The notes: generated from the letters alone by a model not told the origin. A stretch of 64,000 nt of DNA from Ollibium composti (GCF_004801285.1 NZ_SSNY01000004.1:186001-250000), one strand, 5' to 3'; counted from the first letter of the stretch, positions 38,607 to 49,678 are shown. Numbers and translations are program-made.

Positions 38607-39833
38607 ATGACCGTTCGCACCGTCACCAGCCGCATGGCCGGGCTGTTTGCGGCCGCCGGCCTCTCAGTGGCGCTCTTGCTGCCCGCAGGCCCGGCCTTCG
38701 CCGACGCCGGCTTCCGCCACTGGGTCGCCAGCTTCCGCGCCACCGCCGTCTCCAGCGGCGTGTCCGGCGCCATCTACGACCGCGCTTTCCGCGGCATCAG
38801 CGCCCCCGATCCGGAAGTGATCGAGAAGGCCCGCACGCAGCCCGAATTCAAGGCGCCGGCCTGGGATTATTTCGACAATCGCGTCCACGACGAGTCGATC
38901 GCCACCGGCCGCGCCATGGCGGCGAAGTGGAAGCCGTGGCTGGATCGCATCGAAAGCCGTTACGGCGTCGACCGTTACACGCTGCTGGCCATCTGGTCGA
39001 TGGAATCCAATTATGGCGAGATCCTCAAGCGCGATGACGTCATGCGCTCGGTGGTGCGCTCGCTGGCGACGCTGGCCTATGCCGACAAGAAGCGCGCCAA
39101 ATATGCCCGCACACAGCTCGTCGCCGCCCTGAAGATCCTGCAGACCGGCGATATCGACGAGAGCCACCTGCAAGGCTCGTGGGCGGGCGCCATGGGCCAC
39201 ACGCAGTTCATCCCCACCAGCTACCAGGCCTATGGCGTCGACATGGACGGCAACGGCAGGCGCGACATCTGGAATTCGATCCCCGACGCGCTGGCCACCG
39301 CCGCCAACCTTCTGCGCAAGAACGGCTGGCAGGCGGGGCGCACCTGGGGCTATGAAGTGACCTTGCCGGGAGGCGGGAAATTTCCCGCAGGCTCGATGTC
39401 GATCGCCAAATGGCAGCAGCTCGGCTTCACCCGCGCCAACGGCAAGCCGTTCAGGAACACGTCCGACAGGGCGGAACTGAAACTGCCCGGCGGCCGCGAG
39501 GGGCCGGCCTTCCTGGTCATCAAGAACTTCTCGGTCATCAAGCGCTACAACAACTCCGACAAGTATGCCCTCGCCGTCGGCCTTCTTGCCGACGAGATCG
39601 CCGGTTATGGTGGGCTGGTGCGCGACTGGAACCGGCCGTTCACCAAGCTCAGCTTCGAGGAAAAGCAGGAATTGCAGCAGCGGCTTTCCCAGCACGGTCT
39701 CTACGACGGCAAGTTCGACGGCAAGATCGGCAGCGGCTCGAAGGCCGCCATCATGTCCTTCCAGGCGCAGATGGGCTTGACCCAGACCGGTTACCCCAGC
39801 ATGGAAGTGCTGAAATGGCTGCGCAAGAAGTAG
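38607..39833 (+). CDS. Lytic murein transglycosylase (MltB/SltB-like) with PG-binding domain
   Basis: 408-residue periplasmic enzyme cutting glycan strands with 1,6-anhydro ring formation. Signal peptide to about residue 32 (AFA/D). The catalytic Glu133 is in [30 protein letters not shown] and [17 protein letters not shown] are family marks of MltB (SLT_2). The C-terminal 60 residues are a PG_binding_1 domain. ATG 38607 follows a strong AAGGAGG. An SGNH-fold protein gene starts 52 bases downstream, so the two may work together on peptidoglycan. Confidence 0.93.
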   Translation: MTVRTVTSRMAGLFAAAGLSVALLLPAGPAFADAGFRHWVASFRATAVSSGVSGAIYDRAFRGISAPDPEVIEKARTQPEFKAPAWDYFDNRVHDESIATGRAMAAKWKPWLDRIESRYGVDRYTLLAIWSMESNYGEILKRDDVMRSVVRSLATLAYADKKRAKYARTQLVAALKILQTGDIDESHLQGSWAGAMGHTQFIPTSYQAYGVDMDGNGRRDIWNSIPDALATAANLLRKNGWQAGRTWGYEVTLPGGGKFPAGSMSIAKWQQLGFTRANGKPFRNTSDRAELKLPGGREGPAFLVIKNFSVIKRYNNSDKYALAVGLLADEIAGYGGLVRDWNRPFTKLSFEEKQELQQRLSQHGLYDGKFDGKIGSGSKAAIMSFQAQMGLTQTGYPSMEVLKWLRKK

Positions 39834-39885
39834 CCGATGAAGACGGCCTGGCGCGCACTTCAGGCCTGAACCATGGAGCGGATGC

Positions 39886-41115
39886 TTGATCTCGGCAAGG
39901 CGCATCGGCGGGGTTCTGCGGCATGTGTCGCTCATGCTCGTCGCCGTCGCCGTGCTTGCGGCAGCCGTCCTTGCCGTCGCGCAGACGCCGGTTCTGGCCC
40001 AGGATCAGGGCTGGTCGCTGCGCGATCTCCTGTTCCCGCGCCGGCGCGAGCGCATCGAACCGCCGGTTGAAATCCAGAAGCCGAAGAAGAAGACGCGATC
40101 CAAGCCGGTGACGCGCAAGGCCGAGCCTGAAATACCGGTCGTCGAGAAGGCGCCGGACGCCCGCACCGTTCTGGTGATCGGCGACTTCATGGCCAGCGGC
40201 CTCGCCGAAGGACTGGAGACGGTCTTCGCCGAGAACCCTTCCATCCGCATCGCCGATCGCGCCAAGGGCTCGTCCGGCCTGGTGCGCGACGACTTCTACG
40301 ACTGGCCGGCCTCGATCAAGGACGTGCTGGAAACCGAGAAGCCCGTGGCGGTCGTCGTCATGCTCGGCTCCAACGACCGGCAGTCGATGCAGGTCGGCGA
40401 CAATCGCGAACAGCCGCGCAGCGATGCCTGGACCAAACAGTACGAGCAGCGCGCCGAAGCCCTCGCCACGGGCGTCAAGGCCGGCAAGGTACCGTTCCTG
40501 TGGGTCGGCATGCCGTCTTTCAAGATCAGCAAGATGACGTCGGACATGCTGGCCTTCAACGACATCTACCGCTCCGTCGCCGACAAGGCGGGCGGCGAGT
40601 TCGTCGACATCTGGGACGGTTTCGTCGACGAGAACGGCGCCTTCGTTTCGACCGGTCCCGACATCAACGGCCAGCCGGTGCGCCTGCGCTCCGACGACGG
40701 CATCAACATGACGCGCGCCGGCAAGGCGAAGATCGCCTTCTACGCCGAAAAGCCGTTGCTCAAGATTCTCGGATTGGGCGACCCCTCGGGCACCGGCACG
40801 TTGTCGGCGCCGGCCGGCCAGCCGGCGGTCACCGGCCCGATGCCGCCGGCGGCCCCTGCCGCCGTCGACCGCACGCCGCCCATGCTCCTCAGCGATCCGG
40901 CGCTGGATGGAGGCGGCGAACTGCTCGGCTCCGCACCGGCGGCCACGCCAGCCACGCAGGCGCCCGGCGAGAAACTGCCCGGCGAAAAGCTGCTCGTCGA
41001 AGGCGTGGCGTCGGAAGCGTCGCCCGGCCGCGCCGACGATTTCTCCTGGCCGCCGAAGGCGCAACCGGCAACCGCCGCGACCGCCGGCGATAAGACGACG
41101 GCGATCACGCCGTAA
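39886..41115 (+). CDS. DUF459 SGNH-fold periplasmic protein with degenerate catalytic residues
   Basis: 409-residue protein with an N-terminal membrane/signal segment (about residues 15-39), a basic Lys/Arg-rich stretch (50-80), an SGNH-hydrolase-like domain (about 92-290) and a Pro/Ala-rich tail to the end. Block I reads GDFMASG (99-105) where active enzymes have GDS, and the block V position reads DGIN (271-274) where Asp-x-x-His is expected; GSND (161-164) is intact. DUF459 relatives in Rhizobiales share these changes in my memory. The gene follows a lytic transglycosylase by 52 bases. Start TTG 39886 is preceded by GGAG; ATG 39934 is an alternative. Confidence 0.8.
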   Translation: MISARRIGGVLRHVSLMLVAVAVLAAAVLAVAQTPVLAQDQGWSLRDLLFPRRRERIEPPVEIQKPKKKTRSKPVTRKAEPEIPVVEKAPDARTVLVIGDFMASGLAEGLETVFAENPSIRIADRAKGSSGLVRDDFYDWPASIKDVLETEKPVAVVVMLGSNDRQSMQVGDNREQPRSDAWTKQYEQRAEALATGVKAGKVPFLWVGMPSFKISKMTSDMLAFNDIYRSVADKAGGEFVDIWDGFVDENGAFVSTGPDINGQPVRLRSDDGINMTRAGKAKIAFYAEKPLLKILGLGDPSGTGTLSAPAGQPAVTGPMPPAAPAAVDRTPPMLLSDPALDGGGELLGSAPAATPATQAPGEKLPGEKLLVEGVASEASPGRADDFSWPPKAQPATAATAGDKTTAITP

Positions 41116-41169
41116 GGCCCGGTTCGCCGATCTGGAGTCCGCTGTAAGCCGTCCAGTCGGGACAGGCGC

Positions 41170-42624
41170 TCAGCGCGGCAGGAGGGTGGAGCCCATCAAG
41201 GCCTCGTCGATGGCCCGCGCCGCCTGTCGGCCCTCGCGGATTGCCCAGACGACGAGCGACTGGCCGCGCCGCACGTCGCCGGCGGCCCACAGCCTGTCCA
41301 CGCTGGTGCGATAATCGCGGTCGTTCGCCGCCACGTTGCGCGACCGGCGTGCGTCGGTGGCGATGTCCATCCGGCCTTCGAGTTCCTTGACCAGCCCGCC
41401 TTCCAGCGGGCCGGCGAAGCCGATGGCGATGAAAGCGAGATCGGCGCGGATGACGAACTCGGTGCCGGGAACGGGCTTGCGCTTCTCGTCGACTTCGCAG
41501 CACTTGACGCCGGTCAACTGCCCTTCCTCGCCGATGAATTCCAGCGTCGCCACCTGGAATTCGCGCTCCGCGCCCTCGGCCTGGCTGGAGGACGTGCGCA
41601 TCTTGGTCGCCCAATAGGGCCAGACCGTCAGCTTGTCCTCCCTCTCGGGCGGCTGCGGGCGGATATCGAGCTGGGTCACGCGCACCGCGCCCTGGCGGAA
41701 GGCGGTGCCGACACAGTCGGAAGCGGTGTCGCCGCCGCCGACGACGACGACATGCTGGCCGCCGGCAAGGATGGGTGCTGCCGGCCATGCGACGGACACA
41801 ATGTCCTCGCCGCCGACGCGCTTGTTCTGCTGGACCAGATAGGGCATGGCATCGTGCACGCCTTCCAGGTCGTCGCCGGGAATGCCGGCCGGACGCGGCG
41901 TTTCGGAGCCGCCGCAATAGAGAACGGCGTCGTATTCGGCCAGAAGTTCGTCGACCTTCCTGTCGACGCCGACATTGACGCCGCAGAAGAAGGTCACGCC
42001 CTCGCCCTGCATCTGTTCGACGCGCCGGTCGATGTAGTGCTTCTCGATCTTGAAGTCGGGAATGCCGTAGCGCATCAGCCCGCCGGGCCGGCTCTCGCGC
42101 TCGTAGACATGCACCTCGTGACCGGTGCGGCCGAGCTGCTGGGCCGCCGCCATGCCGGCCGGGCCGGAGCCGATGATGGCAACCCGCTTGCCGGTCTTCG
42201 CCTGCGGCGGATAGGGGCGAATGTAGCCGGTCTCGTAGGCCTTGTCGGCCAGCGCCTGCTCCACCGTCTTGATGGCGACGGGGATGTCCTCGAGGTTCAG
42301 CGTGCAGGCTTCCTCACAGGGCGCGGGGCAGATGCGGCCGGTGAATTCGGGGAAATTGTTGGTCGAGTGCAGGTTGCGGATCGCCGCGTCCCAGTTGCCG
42401 TTGTAGACGAGGTCGTTCCAGTCCGGGATCTGGTTGTGCACCGGGCAACCGGTCGGCCCGTGGCAATAAGGCACGCCGCAATCCATGCAGCGCGCCGCCT
42501 GCTTTTCCACTTCCTTGTCCGACATCGGCAAGGTGAATTCGCGGAAATGACGGATGCGGTCTGAAGCCGGCTGGTACTTCGGCACCTGCCGGTCGATCTC
42601 GAGAAAACCTGTTACCTTGCCCAT
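41170..42624 (-). CDS. gltD: Glutamate synthase small subunit (GltD)
   Basis: 484-residue FAD/NADPH-binding beta subunit of glutamate synthase, passing electrons from NADPH to GltB. The N-terminal Cys pattern [16 protein letters not shown] and CPAPCEEAC binds two [4Fe-4S] clusters; FAD site [14 protein letters not shown] and NADPH site [11 protein letters not shown] are clear. It lies downstream of gltB, but with a vapBC module between them, a break in the usual contiguous gltBD arrangement. The start at 42624 (MGKVTGF) fits the family; the toxin gene stops 23 bases upstream. Confidence 0.96.
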   Translation of the reverse strand: MGKVTGFLEIDRQVPKYQPASDRIRHFREFTLPMSDKEVEKQAARCMDCGVPYCHGPTGCPVHNQIPDWNDLVYNGNWDAAIRNLHSTNNFPEFTGRICPAPCEEACTLNLEDIPVAIKTVEQALADKAYETGYIRPYPPQAKTGKRVAIIGSGPAGMAAAQQLGRTGHEVHVYERESRPGGLMRYGIPDFKIEKHYIDRRVEQMQGEGVTFFCGVNVGVDRKVDELLAEYDAVLYCGGSETPRPAGIPGDDLEGVHDAMPYLVQQNKRVGGEDIVSVAWPAAPILAGGQHVVVVGGGDTASDCVGTAFRQGAVRVTQLDIRPQPPEREDKLTVWPYWATKMRTSSSQAEGAEREFQVATLEFIGEEGQLTGVKCCEVDEKRKPVPGTEFVIRADLAFIAIGFAGPLEGGLVKELEGRMDIATDARRSRNVAANDRDYRTSVDRLWAAGDVRRGQSLVVWAIREGRQAARAIDEALMGSTLLPR

Positions 42625-42647
42625 GTTCGTTCCAACCTGGTATTCGT

Positions 42648-43058
42648 TCAAGGCTGCGACCGCAGCCAGTTCTCGATCTTGAGGCCCGGGACGCGGGAAA
42701 ACTCCCCAACATTCGCCGTAACGAGAGTGGCGTCCAAAGCCAATGCATGTGCTGCGATCAGCAGGTCGTTCGGTCCGATCGGACGGCCTCGTCGCTTGAG
42801 CTCTGCCCGCAAAGCCCCGTAGTGGCGATCCGCCGGGTACTCAAAGGGCAAGATCGGCAAGACCGAAAACACTTGCTCCATCTGAGCCCTGAGTCGCTTG
42901 CTTTGCTTCAACTCCAGCCCGAATTCGATCTCCCCGTTGACAATGATGCTGGTGGCAACGTTTTCTGGCCCGACCTTGCCGATATGCCGAGCAATCGGTC
43001 CGGCCGGCTCATCCGCCAGGTTCGACACTGCGTTCGTGTCCAACAGATAAAGCGTCAC
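42648..43058 (-). CDS. vapC: VapC-type PIN-domain toxin
   Basis: 136-residue PIN-domain ribonuclease, the toxin of a type II toxin-antitoxin pair. Metal-binding acidic residues are visible as Asp7 (LLDTN), Glu43 (NGEIEFG) and Asp98 ([11 protein letters not shown]); the C-terminal [13 protein letters not shown] segment is typical. Family members cut tRNA or rRNA to stop translation. Its start overlaps the antitoxin stop by 4 bases (ATGA). The composition is visibly less GC-rich than the flanking gltBD genes, suggesting acquisition. Target RNA is unknown. Confidence 0.93.
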   Translation of the reverse strand: MTLYLLDTNAVSNLADEPAGPIARHIGKVGPENVATSIIVNGEIEFGLELKQSKRLRAQMEQVFSVLPILPFEYPADRHYGALRAELKRRGRPIGPNDLLIAAHALALDATLVTANVGEFSRVPGLKIENWLRSQP

Positions 43059-43321
43059 AGCTTCACGTCGTCCAACGGCAGCAGGTCGCTGTCATCGATT
43101 TCCGGGAATCGGTCTTCCGGCGCCAGAGGCTCCAGCGTCGCCAGCACTTCCAGCAGCGTCGGCTTCTTCCTGACCGGCTCAATCGTCAGCTTGCCCGTAT
43201 CGTCGCGACTGATAAGAACCTCGTCTCCTTCAAATTCGAACTCCTTCGGTATTCTCACGGCCTGGCTACGCCCGTTGCGAAACAGGCTCGCCGTGCGAAC
43301 GTCCTTGTCATGAGCATTCAT
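43055..43321 (-). CDS. vapB: VapB-type antitoxin
   Basis: 88-residue antitoxin. The N-terminal half (about residues 8-40) is a SpoVT/AbrB-type swapped-hairpin DNA-binding domain, seen in [19 protein letters not shown]; the C-terminal half is acidic and flexible and should cover the VapC active site. The start is set at 43321, with GGAGG 6 bases upstream; an ATG 12 bases earlier sits inside that ribosome site. A perfect inverted repeat at 43333-43360 lies just before the gene and is the likely operator for VapBC autoregulation. Confidence 0.93.
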   Translation of the reverse strand: MNAHDKDVRTASLFRNGRSQAVRIPKEFEFEGDEVLISRDDTGKLTIEPVRKKPTLLEVLATLEPLAPEDRFPEIDDSDLLPLDDVKL

Positions 43322-43332
43322 GCGCGCCTCCA

Positions 43333-43360
43333 TTTGGCATATGCCAGAACATATGCCAAA
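43333..43360. promoter_or_regulatory. VapBC operator: perfect inverted repeat upstream of vapB
   Basis: Arms TTTGGCATATG (43333-43343) and CATATGCCAAA (43350-43360) are perfect 11-bp inverted repeats with a 6-bp spacer. It also contains the direct repeat CATATGCCA (43338-43346 and 43350-43358). It directly precedes the vapB ribosome site. Spacing suits a VapB dimer-of-dimers, so autorepression is likely. Confidence 0.75.
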
Positions 43361-43382
43361 CCTTCTCGCCGTTCAAGGAAGC

Positions 43383-46300
43383 CTACTCCGCCGCCACGCT
43401 CATGCGGGCGCGCTCCATTTCCTGTAGCGCCCGGCGGTACTCGACCGGCATCACCTTGCGGAATTTCGGCCGGTAGGTCGCCCAGTCGTCGAGGATCTCC
43501 TTGCCCCTGGTCGAGCCGGTGAAATGCACATGGTTGGAGATGAGTTGGTAGAGCCGCTCCTCGTCATGGCTGGTCATGTCGTCGGAGACGTCGACGCGGC
43601 CCTTGTGGTCGATGTCGCCGCCGTGATGCAGAAGCTTCTCCATCAGGTCGTCTTCTTCCGGAACCGGCTCCAGTTCGACCATGGCCATGTTGCAGCGCTT
43701 GGCGAAGTCGCCCGCCTCGTCCAGCACATAGGCGACGCCGCCCGACATGCCGGCGGCGAAGTTGCGCCCCGTCTGGCCGATGACGACGACGATGCCGCCG
43801 GTCATGTATTCGCAACCGTGGTCGCCGACGCCTTCGACCACCGCCACGGCGCCGGAATTGCGCACGGCGAAACGCTCGCCGGCGACACCGCGGAAATAGC
43901 ACTCGCCCTCGATGGCGCCGTAGAGCACGGTGTTGCCGACGATGATCGAGTTCTCGGCGACGATCTTCGCTTCCTCCGGCGGGCGGATGACGATGCGCCC
44001 GCCCGACAGGCCCTTGGCGACGTAGTCGTTGGCGGCCCCCACCAGGTCGAAGGAGACGCCGCGCGTCAGGAAGGCGCCGAAGGACTGCCCGGCCGTGCCG
44101 GTCAGCTTCACCTTGATGGTATCCTCACGCAGGCCCTTGTGGCGGAAGCGCTTGGCGACCTCGCCAGCCAGCATGGCGCCGGTGGAACGGTCGACGTTGC
44201 GGATCGGCACCTCGATCTCGACCGGCTGGCGCGCTTCCAGCGCCGGCTTCGCCTGCTCGATCAGCCTGCGGTCGAGCACGTCGTCGATGGGATGCTTCTG
44301 CCGCTCGGTCCAGTGCGTCGCCTGCGGCGGCGCGTCCGGCTTGAAGAACAGCTTCGAGAAATCGAGGCCCCTCGCCTTCCAGTGCTCGACGACGGCGCGC
44401 TTTTCCAACAGGTCGGTGTTGCCGACGATCTGGTCGAGATGGGTGAAGCCCATCGCTGCCAAAAGCTCGCGCACCTCCTCCGCCACGTAGAAGAAGAAGT
44501 TGATGACGTGCTCGGGCTGGCCCTTGAAGCGCTTGCGCAGCACCGGGTCCTGTGTGGCAACGCCGACCGGGCAGGTGTTGAGATGGCACTTGCGCATCAT
44601 GATGCAGCCGGCCGCGATCAGCGGCGCGGTCGAGAAGCCGAACTCGTCGGCGCCGAGCAGAGCACCGATGACGACATCACGGCCGGTGCGCAACCCGCCG
44701 TCCACCTGCAGCGCCACGCGCGACCGCAAGCCGTTCAGCACCAGCGTCTGGTGCGTCTCGGCAAGGCCCATCTCCCACGGCGAGCCGGCATGCTTGAGCG
44801 AGGTCAGCGGCGATGCGCCGGTGCCGCCATCGTAGCCGGAAATGGTGATGTGGTCGGCGCGCGCCTTGGCGACGCCGGCGGCAACCGTGCCGACGCCGAC
44901 TTCCGACACCAGCTTGACCGACACGTCGCCGGCCGGATTGACGTTCTTCAGGTCGTAGATGAGCTGCGCCAGGTCCTCGATCGAATAGATGTCATGATGC
45001 GGCGGCGGCGAGATCAGGCCGACGCCCGGCGTCGAATGCCGCGTCTTGGCGATGGTGGCGTCGACCTTGTGGCCGGGCAACTGGCCGCCCTCGCCGGGCT
45101 TCGCGCCCTGGGCCACCTTGATCTGCATCATGTCGGAGTTGACGAGGTATTCCGCCGTCACGCCGAAGCGGCCCGACGCCACCTGCTTGATGGCCGAACG
45201 CTCGGGGTTCGCCCCACCGCCCGGCAGCGGCAGGTAGCGGTCCGGCTCCTCGCCGCCCTCGCCGGTGTTCGACTTGCCGCCGATGGCGTTCATGGCGCGC
45301 GCCAGCGTCGTGTGCGCCTCGCGTGAAATCGATCCGAACGACATGGCGCCGGTGGAGAAGCGCCTGACGATCTCGGCCGCCGGCATGACCTTTTCAAGCG
45401 CAACCGGCTGGCGGCCGGTTTCCCCCGCCAGCTTGAGCTTGAACAGGCCGCGAATGGTCTGTGCGCGCGCCGTCTCGTCGTCGATCTGGGCGGAGTATTC
45501 CTTGAACGTCGCCCATGAGCCCTTGCGCACGGCATGCTGCAGGGTGGCGACCGCATCCGGCGACCACATATGCGCCTCGCCACGCATGCGGAACATATAT
45601 TCGCCGCCGACGTCGAGGCTGCCCGCCAGCACCGGGTCGTTGCCGAAGGCGCGGTGGTGGCGCTGCACCGTCTCGGTGGCAAGCTGCTCGAGCCCGACGC
45701 CTTCGATCAGCGTGGCGGTGCCGGTGAAATACTTGTCGACGAATTCCGACTTCAGCCCGACGGCATCGAAGATCTGCGCGCCGCAATAGGACTGGTAGGT
45801 CGAGATGCCCATCTTGGACATGACCTTGAGGATGCCCTTGCCGATGGACTTGATGTAGCGGGTGACAACCTCGTGCGCGTCAACCTCGGGCGGAAAGTCG
45901 CCACGCCGGTGCATGTCGATCAGCGTGTCGAAGGCCAGATAAGGATTGATCGCCTCCGCGCCATAGCCGGCGAGGCAGCAGAAATGATGCACCTCGCGCG
46001 GCTCGCCAGATTCCACCACAAGCCCGACTGCCGTGCGCAATCCCTTGCGGATCAGGTGATGATGCACGGCCGCCGTCGCCAGCAGCGTCGGGATGTCGAT
46101 GCGGTCCGGCCCGATCTGGCGGTCGGACAGGATGATGATGTTGTAGCCGCCGGCCACCGCAGCCTCGGCCCGCTCGCACAGACGCTCGATGGCCGCCGGC
46201 ATGCCTTCCGAGCCCTCGGTCGCGGCATAGGTGATGTCGATGGTCTTGGTGTCGAAGCGTTCCTCGGTGTGGCCGATGGAACGGATCTTCTCGAGATCGG

Positions 46301-48113
46301 CATTGGTGAGGATCGGCTGGCGCACCTCCAGCCGCTTGCGGCGCGAGGAGCCGACAAGGTCGAAGATGTTCGGACGCGGCCCGATGAAGGAGACGAGGCT
46401 CATCACCAGTTCCTCGCGGATCGGGTCGATCGGCGGGTTGGTCACCTGCGCGAAGTTCTGCTTGAAATAGGTGTAGAGCAGCTTCGTCTGGTCCGACATC
46501 GCCGAGATCGGCGTGTCGGTGCCCATCGAGCCGACCGCCTCCTGGCCGGTGGTCGCCATGGGCGACATCAAAAGCTTCAGGTCTTCCTGCGTGTAGCCGA
46601 AGGCCTGCTGACGGTCGAGCAGCGTCACGTCCTTGCGCAGCGCGCGCGCCTCGACGGGGTTCAGGTCCTCCAGGATAAGCTGGGTGTTGGCGAGCCACTT
46701 CCTGTAGGGGTGCTTGCCGGCGATCTCGGCCTTGATCTCCTCGTCGGAGATGATGCGGCCCTTGGCGAGGTCGATCAGCAGCATCTTGCCCGGCTGCAGG
46801 CGCCACTTGGCGACGATGTGCTTTTCCTCGACCGGCAGTGCGCCGGCTTCAGAGGCGAGGATGACGCGGTCGTCGTCGGTGACGATGTAGCGCGCGGGGC
46901 GCAGGCCGTTGCGGTCGAGCGTCGCGCCGATCTGGCGGCCGTCGGTGAAGCACACCGCCGCCGGCCCGTCCCACGGCTCCATCAATGCGGCATGGTATTC
47001 GTAGAAGGCCTTGCGGTCCTCGTCCATGAGCTTGTTGCCGGCCCAGGCTTCCGGGATCAGCATCATCATGGCGTGGGCCAGCGTGTAGCCGCCCTGGAAC
47101 AGGAATTCGAGCGCGTTGTCGAAGCAGGCGGTGTCGGATTGGCCCTCGTAGGAGATCGGCCACAGCTTGGAGATGTTGTTGCCGAACAGTTCCGAATCGA
47201 CCGAGGCCTGGCGCGCCGCCATCCAGTTGTTGTTGCCGCGCACCGTGTTGATCTCGCCGTTATGGGCGACCATGCGGTAGGGATGCGCCAGCTTCCACGA
47301 CGGGAAGGTGTTGGTGGAAAAGCGCTGGTGGACCAGCACCAGCGCCGTCTCGAAGCGCGGATCGGCGAGGTCCTTGTAGTAGGCGCCGACCTGATAGGCG
47401 AGGAACATGCCCTTGTAGACGATGGTGCGCGCCGACAGCGACACGCAATAGGCGCCGACGTCCTTGTTGTCGTTCTCGGCATAGATGCGGCCGGAAATGA
47501 CCTTGCGCAGCAGGTAGAGCCGGGCTTCGTACTCTTCGTCGTCGTCAATGTCGGCGGTGCGGCCGATGAACACCTGCCGGTGGAACGGCTCGGCGGCGGC
47601 GATATCCGGCGCCTTCGACAACGAGGAATTGTCGACCGGCACGTCGCGGAAGCCGATCAGCGGCAGGCCCTCCGAAGCGGCCGATTCGCGGATGATCTCG
47701 TCGATATGGGCACGCAACGCCGCATCCTGCGGCATGAACCAGTGGCCGACGCCGTATTGGCCGGGTGGCGGCAATTCGATGCCCTGCTTTGCCATCTCCT
47801 CGCGGAAGAAGCGGTCGGGAACCTGCACCAGAAGGCCGGCGCCGTCGCCCATCAGCGGATCGGCGCCGACGGCGCCGCGATGCGTCAGGTTCTCCAGCAT
47901 TGCCAGACCGTCTTCGACTATTCTATGCGACTTCACGCCCTTCATCTGAGCGATGAAGCCGACGCCGCAGGCGTCGTGTTCGTTGCGCGGGTCGTAGAGG
48001 CCCTGGGCTGCCGGCAGGCCGGGCAGCGCACCGCCGCTGGCGGTCGTTTTGACGGTCGCCGCTCGCTTCTGCGCGGCGGGGCCGTCTGTCGCAGGGAGCG
48101 TGAACGCCGTCAT
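43383..48113 (-). CDS. gltB: Glutamate synthase large subunit (GltB)
   Basis: 1576-residue alpha subunit that makes glutamate from glutamine and 2-oxoglutarate. The catalytic Cys follows a short propeptide (DACGVGF, Cys49). The layout is class II amidotransferase (about 50-450), central domain, FMN-binding synthase domain (about 860-1230, with [24 protein letters not shown]) and C-terminal beta-helix. The iron-sulfur Cys cluster lies in CHLNTCPVG. Start at 48113 (MTAF) has GAGG 10 bases upstream; a Met at 48122 and a longer frame to 48143 are alternatives. vapBC and then gltD follow on the same strand; regulation is not visible apart from an inverted repeat upstream. Confidence 0.97.
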   Translation of the reverse strand: MTAFTLPATDGPAAQKRAATVKTTASGGALPGLPAAQGLYDPRNEHDACGVGFIAQMKGVKSHRIVEDGLAMLENLTHRGAVGADPLMGDGAGLLVQVPDRFFREEMAKQGIELPPPGQYGVGHWFMPQDAALRAHIDEIIRESAASEGLPLIGFRDVPVDNSSLSKAPDIAAAEPFHRQVFIGRTADIDDDEEYEARLYLLRKVISGRIYAENDNKDVGAYCVSLSARTIVYKGMFLAYQVGAYYKDLADPRFETALVLVHQRFSTNTFPSWKLAHPYRMVAHNGEINTVRGNNNWMAARQASVDSELFGNNISKLWPISYEGQSDTACFDNALEFLFQGGYTLAHAMMMLIPEAWAGNKLMDEDRKAFYEYHAALMEPWDGPAAVCFTDGRQIGATLDRNGLRPARYIVTDDDRVILASEAGALPVEEKHIVAKWRLQPGKMLLIDLAKGRIISDEEIKAEIAGKHPYRKWLANTQLILEDLNPVEARALRKDVTLLDRQQAFGYTQEDLKLLMSPMATTGQEAVGSMGTDTPISAMSDQTKLLYTYFKQNFAQVTNPPIDPIREELVMSLVSFIGPRPNIFDLVGSSRRKRLEVRQPILTNADLEKIRSIGHTEERFDTKTIDITYAATEGSEGMPAAIERLCERAEAAVAGGYNIIILSDRQIGPDRIDIPTLLATAAVHHHLIRKGLRTAVGLVVESGEPREVHHFCCLAGYGAEAINPYLAFDTLIDMHRRGDFPPEVDAHEVVTRYIKSIGKGILKVMSKMGISTYQSYCGAQIFDAVGLKSEFVDKYFTGTATLIEGVGLEQLATETVQRHHRAFGNDPVLAGSLDVGGEYMFRMRGEAHMWSPDAVATLQHAVRKGSWATFKEYSAQIDDETARAQTIRGLFKLKLAGETGRQPVALEKVMPAAEIVRRFSTGAMSFGSISREAHTTLARAMNAIGGKSNTGEGGEEPDRYLPLPGGGANPERSAIKQVASGRFGVTAEYLVNSDMMQIKVAQGAKPGEGGQLPGHKVDATIAKTRHSTPGVGLISPPPHHDIYSIEDLAQLIYDLKNVNPAGDVSVKLVSEVGVGTVAAGVAKARADHITISGYDGGTGASPLTSLKHAGSPWEMGLAETHQTLVLNGLRSRVALQVDGGLRTGRDVVIGALLGADEFGFSTAPLIAAGCIMMRKCHLNTCPVGVATQDPVLRKRFKGQPEHVINFFFYVAEEVRELLAAMGFTHLDQIVGNTDLLEKRAVVEHWKARGLDFSKLFFKPDAPPQATHWTERQKHPIDDVLDRRLIEQAKPALEARQPVEIEVPIRNVDRSTGAMLAGEVAKRFRHKGLREDTIKVKLTGTAGQSFGAFLTRGVSFDLVGAANDYVAKGLSGGRIVIRPPEEAKIVAENSIIVGNTVLYGAIEGECYFRGVAGERFAVRNSGAVAVVEGVGDHGCEYMTGGIVVVIGQTGRNFAAGMSGGVAYVLDEAGDFAKRCNMAMVELEPVPEEDDLMEKLLHHGGDIDHKGRVDVSDDMTSHDEERLYQLISNHVHFTGSTRGKEILDDWATYRPKFRKVMPVEYRRALQEMERARMSVAAE

Positions 48114-48569
48114 ATTCTTCATCCTCGTTTGGCCGGCCGCCAACTGCGCCAGGAAGGTTCTCTTCCCCCAAAGTCGCAGCGCGACACCTGCTCAGGTTAC
48201 TGACCACGGTCCTTCGAGCGGACCACCGAACATCCCGCTGGCCTTCGGCCGGGAGAAGAGTGCGATCCGCACGTCGCGCCACACCCCGCACCGCGATGAT
48301 AGCTCATCTTGGCCGGCTGGGCGCGATTAAATAAGACAGCATTACTGTCCTATATCGATATTGCAGAAATCGCAGGGCCACACAAGACCGATTCATCAAA
48401 AAACGCGACCGCGCGCGAAATAAAATTGCTCGCATCGCCGGTATGGCGAAATCTTGCCCGATGGCAGGCACCCGGCGGTGTCGCAATTTTCGCCTCGTCT
48501 GGCCCTTGCGGTTTGTGCAGGAAGCGCCATGGTCCGGCGTCCCTTCACCAACGCAATCACGGATCCCGC
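48114..48569. other. Long intergenic region between gltB and the threonine aldolase gene
   Basis: About 456 bases between divergent starts without a convincing gene. It holds an AT-rich patch around 48325-48425 with an inverted repeat at 48331-48353. The part from 48144 to 48300 is GC-rich and probably the 5' leader of gltB. No clear hairpin terminator is seen. Confidence 0.5.
48331..48353. promoter_or_regulatory. Inverted repeat, operator candidate upstream of gltB / threonine aldolase
   Basis: ATA-a-GACAG (48331-48339) and CTGTC-c-TAT (48345-48353) form an interrupted palindrome around a 5-base centre, in an AT-rich spot next to TATATC. It could bind a dimeric regulator of either divergent gene. 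The regulator is not identifiable. Confidence 0.35.
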
Positions 48570-49613
48570 ATGTTCTTCGCATCCGACAACTGGGCCGGCG
48601 CCCATCCAGCCATCGCCGCCGGCCTTTCCGCGCACGCCGGCGGCTATTCGGCCGCCTATAGCGACGGTGCGCTCGACAAGGCCGTCACCACTCGGTTTTC
48701 TGAAATCTTCGAGCGCGAGGTGGCCGTATTCTTTGTTTCCACGGGAACGGCGGCCAACGCGCTGTCGCTGACCGCCTACAACAAATCCGGCGGCATCGCG
48801 CTCACCCATCGCGAGGCGCATCTGATCGCCGACGAATGCGGGGCATTCGAATATCTTTCCGGCGGCGGGCGGCTGCATGGCGTCGACGGCGCTTCGGGCC
48901 GCATCGATCCGGCGGAACTGGAAAGGGCGCTCGACCGCCTCGCTCCGGAAGTCGTCCACACCGGACGCCCCATCGCGGTGTCGATCACCCAGTCGACGGA
49001 AGTCGGCACCATCTACAGCCTCGACCAGATCGCCGCGATTTCGGCCCTGGCCAAGCGCTACAAGCTGCCGCTGCACATGGACGGCGCACGCTTCGCCAAC
49101 GCGCTGGTGGCGCTGGACACCTCGCCGGCCGAGATGACCTGGAAGCGCGGCGTCGACGTGCTTTCCTTCGGCGGCACCAAGAACGGCTGCTGGTGCGCCG
49201 AGGCGGTCGTCCTGTTCGATCTCGACCGCGCCCGGGAACTGTCCTTCCTGCGAAAGCGCGCAGCGCAGCTCTTTTCCAAGTCGCGCTTCATCGCCGCCCA
49301 GTTCGACGCCTATTTCCGCGACGGGTTGTGGCTGGAGACGGCCCGTCATTCCAACGCGATGGCAGCAAGGCTCGCGGCGGCGGTCGAGCAATCGAAAACG
49401 GCACGGCTGGCATGGCGGCCGGAAGCCAACGAGGTTTTCGTAATCCTGAAGAAGACGAACGCCAAACGGCTCGAGGAAGCCGGCGCGGTCTTCTACGATT
49501 GGGCCGTACCGCAGGGCCTGATCGTCGAAGCGGACGAGATGCTCTATCGCTTCGTCACCTCCTTCGCCACCACGGCCGAAGACATCGAGCGCTTCGCCGG
49601 CTTCGTCGCATAG
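48570..49613 (+). CDS. ltaE: Low-specificity L-threonine aldolase
   Basis: 347-residue PLP-dependent aldolase that splits threonine or allo-threonine to glycine and acetaldehyde. The Schiff-base lysine lies in SFGGTKNGCW and the cofactor-binding HMDGARFANAL is upstream of it. The N-terminal MFFASDNWAGAHP and FVSTGTAANALSL fit the beta-eliminating lyase family (PF01212). The start at ATG 48570 has GGAT ahead and gives a normal N-terminus; the open frame continues upstream without plausible sequence. It converges on the small heat-shock gene. Confidence 0.92.
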   Translation: MFFASDNWAGAHPAIAAGLSAHAGGYSAAYSDGALDKAVTTRFSEIFEREVAVFFVSTGTAANALSLTAYNKSGGIALTHREAHLIADECGAFEYLSGGGRLHGVDGASGRIDPAELERALDRLAPEVVHTGRPIAVSITQSTEVGTIYSLDQIAAISALAKRYKLPLHMDGARFANALVALDTSPAEMTWKRGVDVLSFGGTKNGCWCAEAVVLFDLDRARELSFLRKRAAQLFSKSRFIAAQFDAYFRDGLWLETARHSNAMAARLAAAVEQSKTARLAWRPEANEVFVILKKTNAKRLEEAGAVFYDWAVPQGLIVEADEMLYRFVTSFATTAEDIERFAGFVA

Positions 49614-49621
49614 CCCGCGAC

Positions 49622-49654
49622 AAAAAGGCGGCGCGGGTTGCCCCACGCCGCCTT
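49622..49654 (-). terminator. Terminator of the Hsp20 gene (possibly bidirectional)
   Basis: Perfect 9-bp stem AAGGCGGCG (49625-49633) / CGCCGCCTT (49646-49654), with a run of A's at 49622-49626 that reads as T's on the minus strand. It is 25 bases after the hsp20 stop codon and just past the end of the aldolase gene on the other strand. Confidence 0.75.
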
Positions 49655-49678
49655 CGTCTCACGGGAGGATGAGACGCG

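Noticed and set aside
45534..48203. 889-codon open frame on the plus strand opposite gltB
   Set aside because: High GC makes long antisense frames common; residues are skewed to Arg, His, Gln and Asp, there is no family match and the opposite strand encodes an unmistakable GltB.
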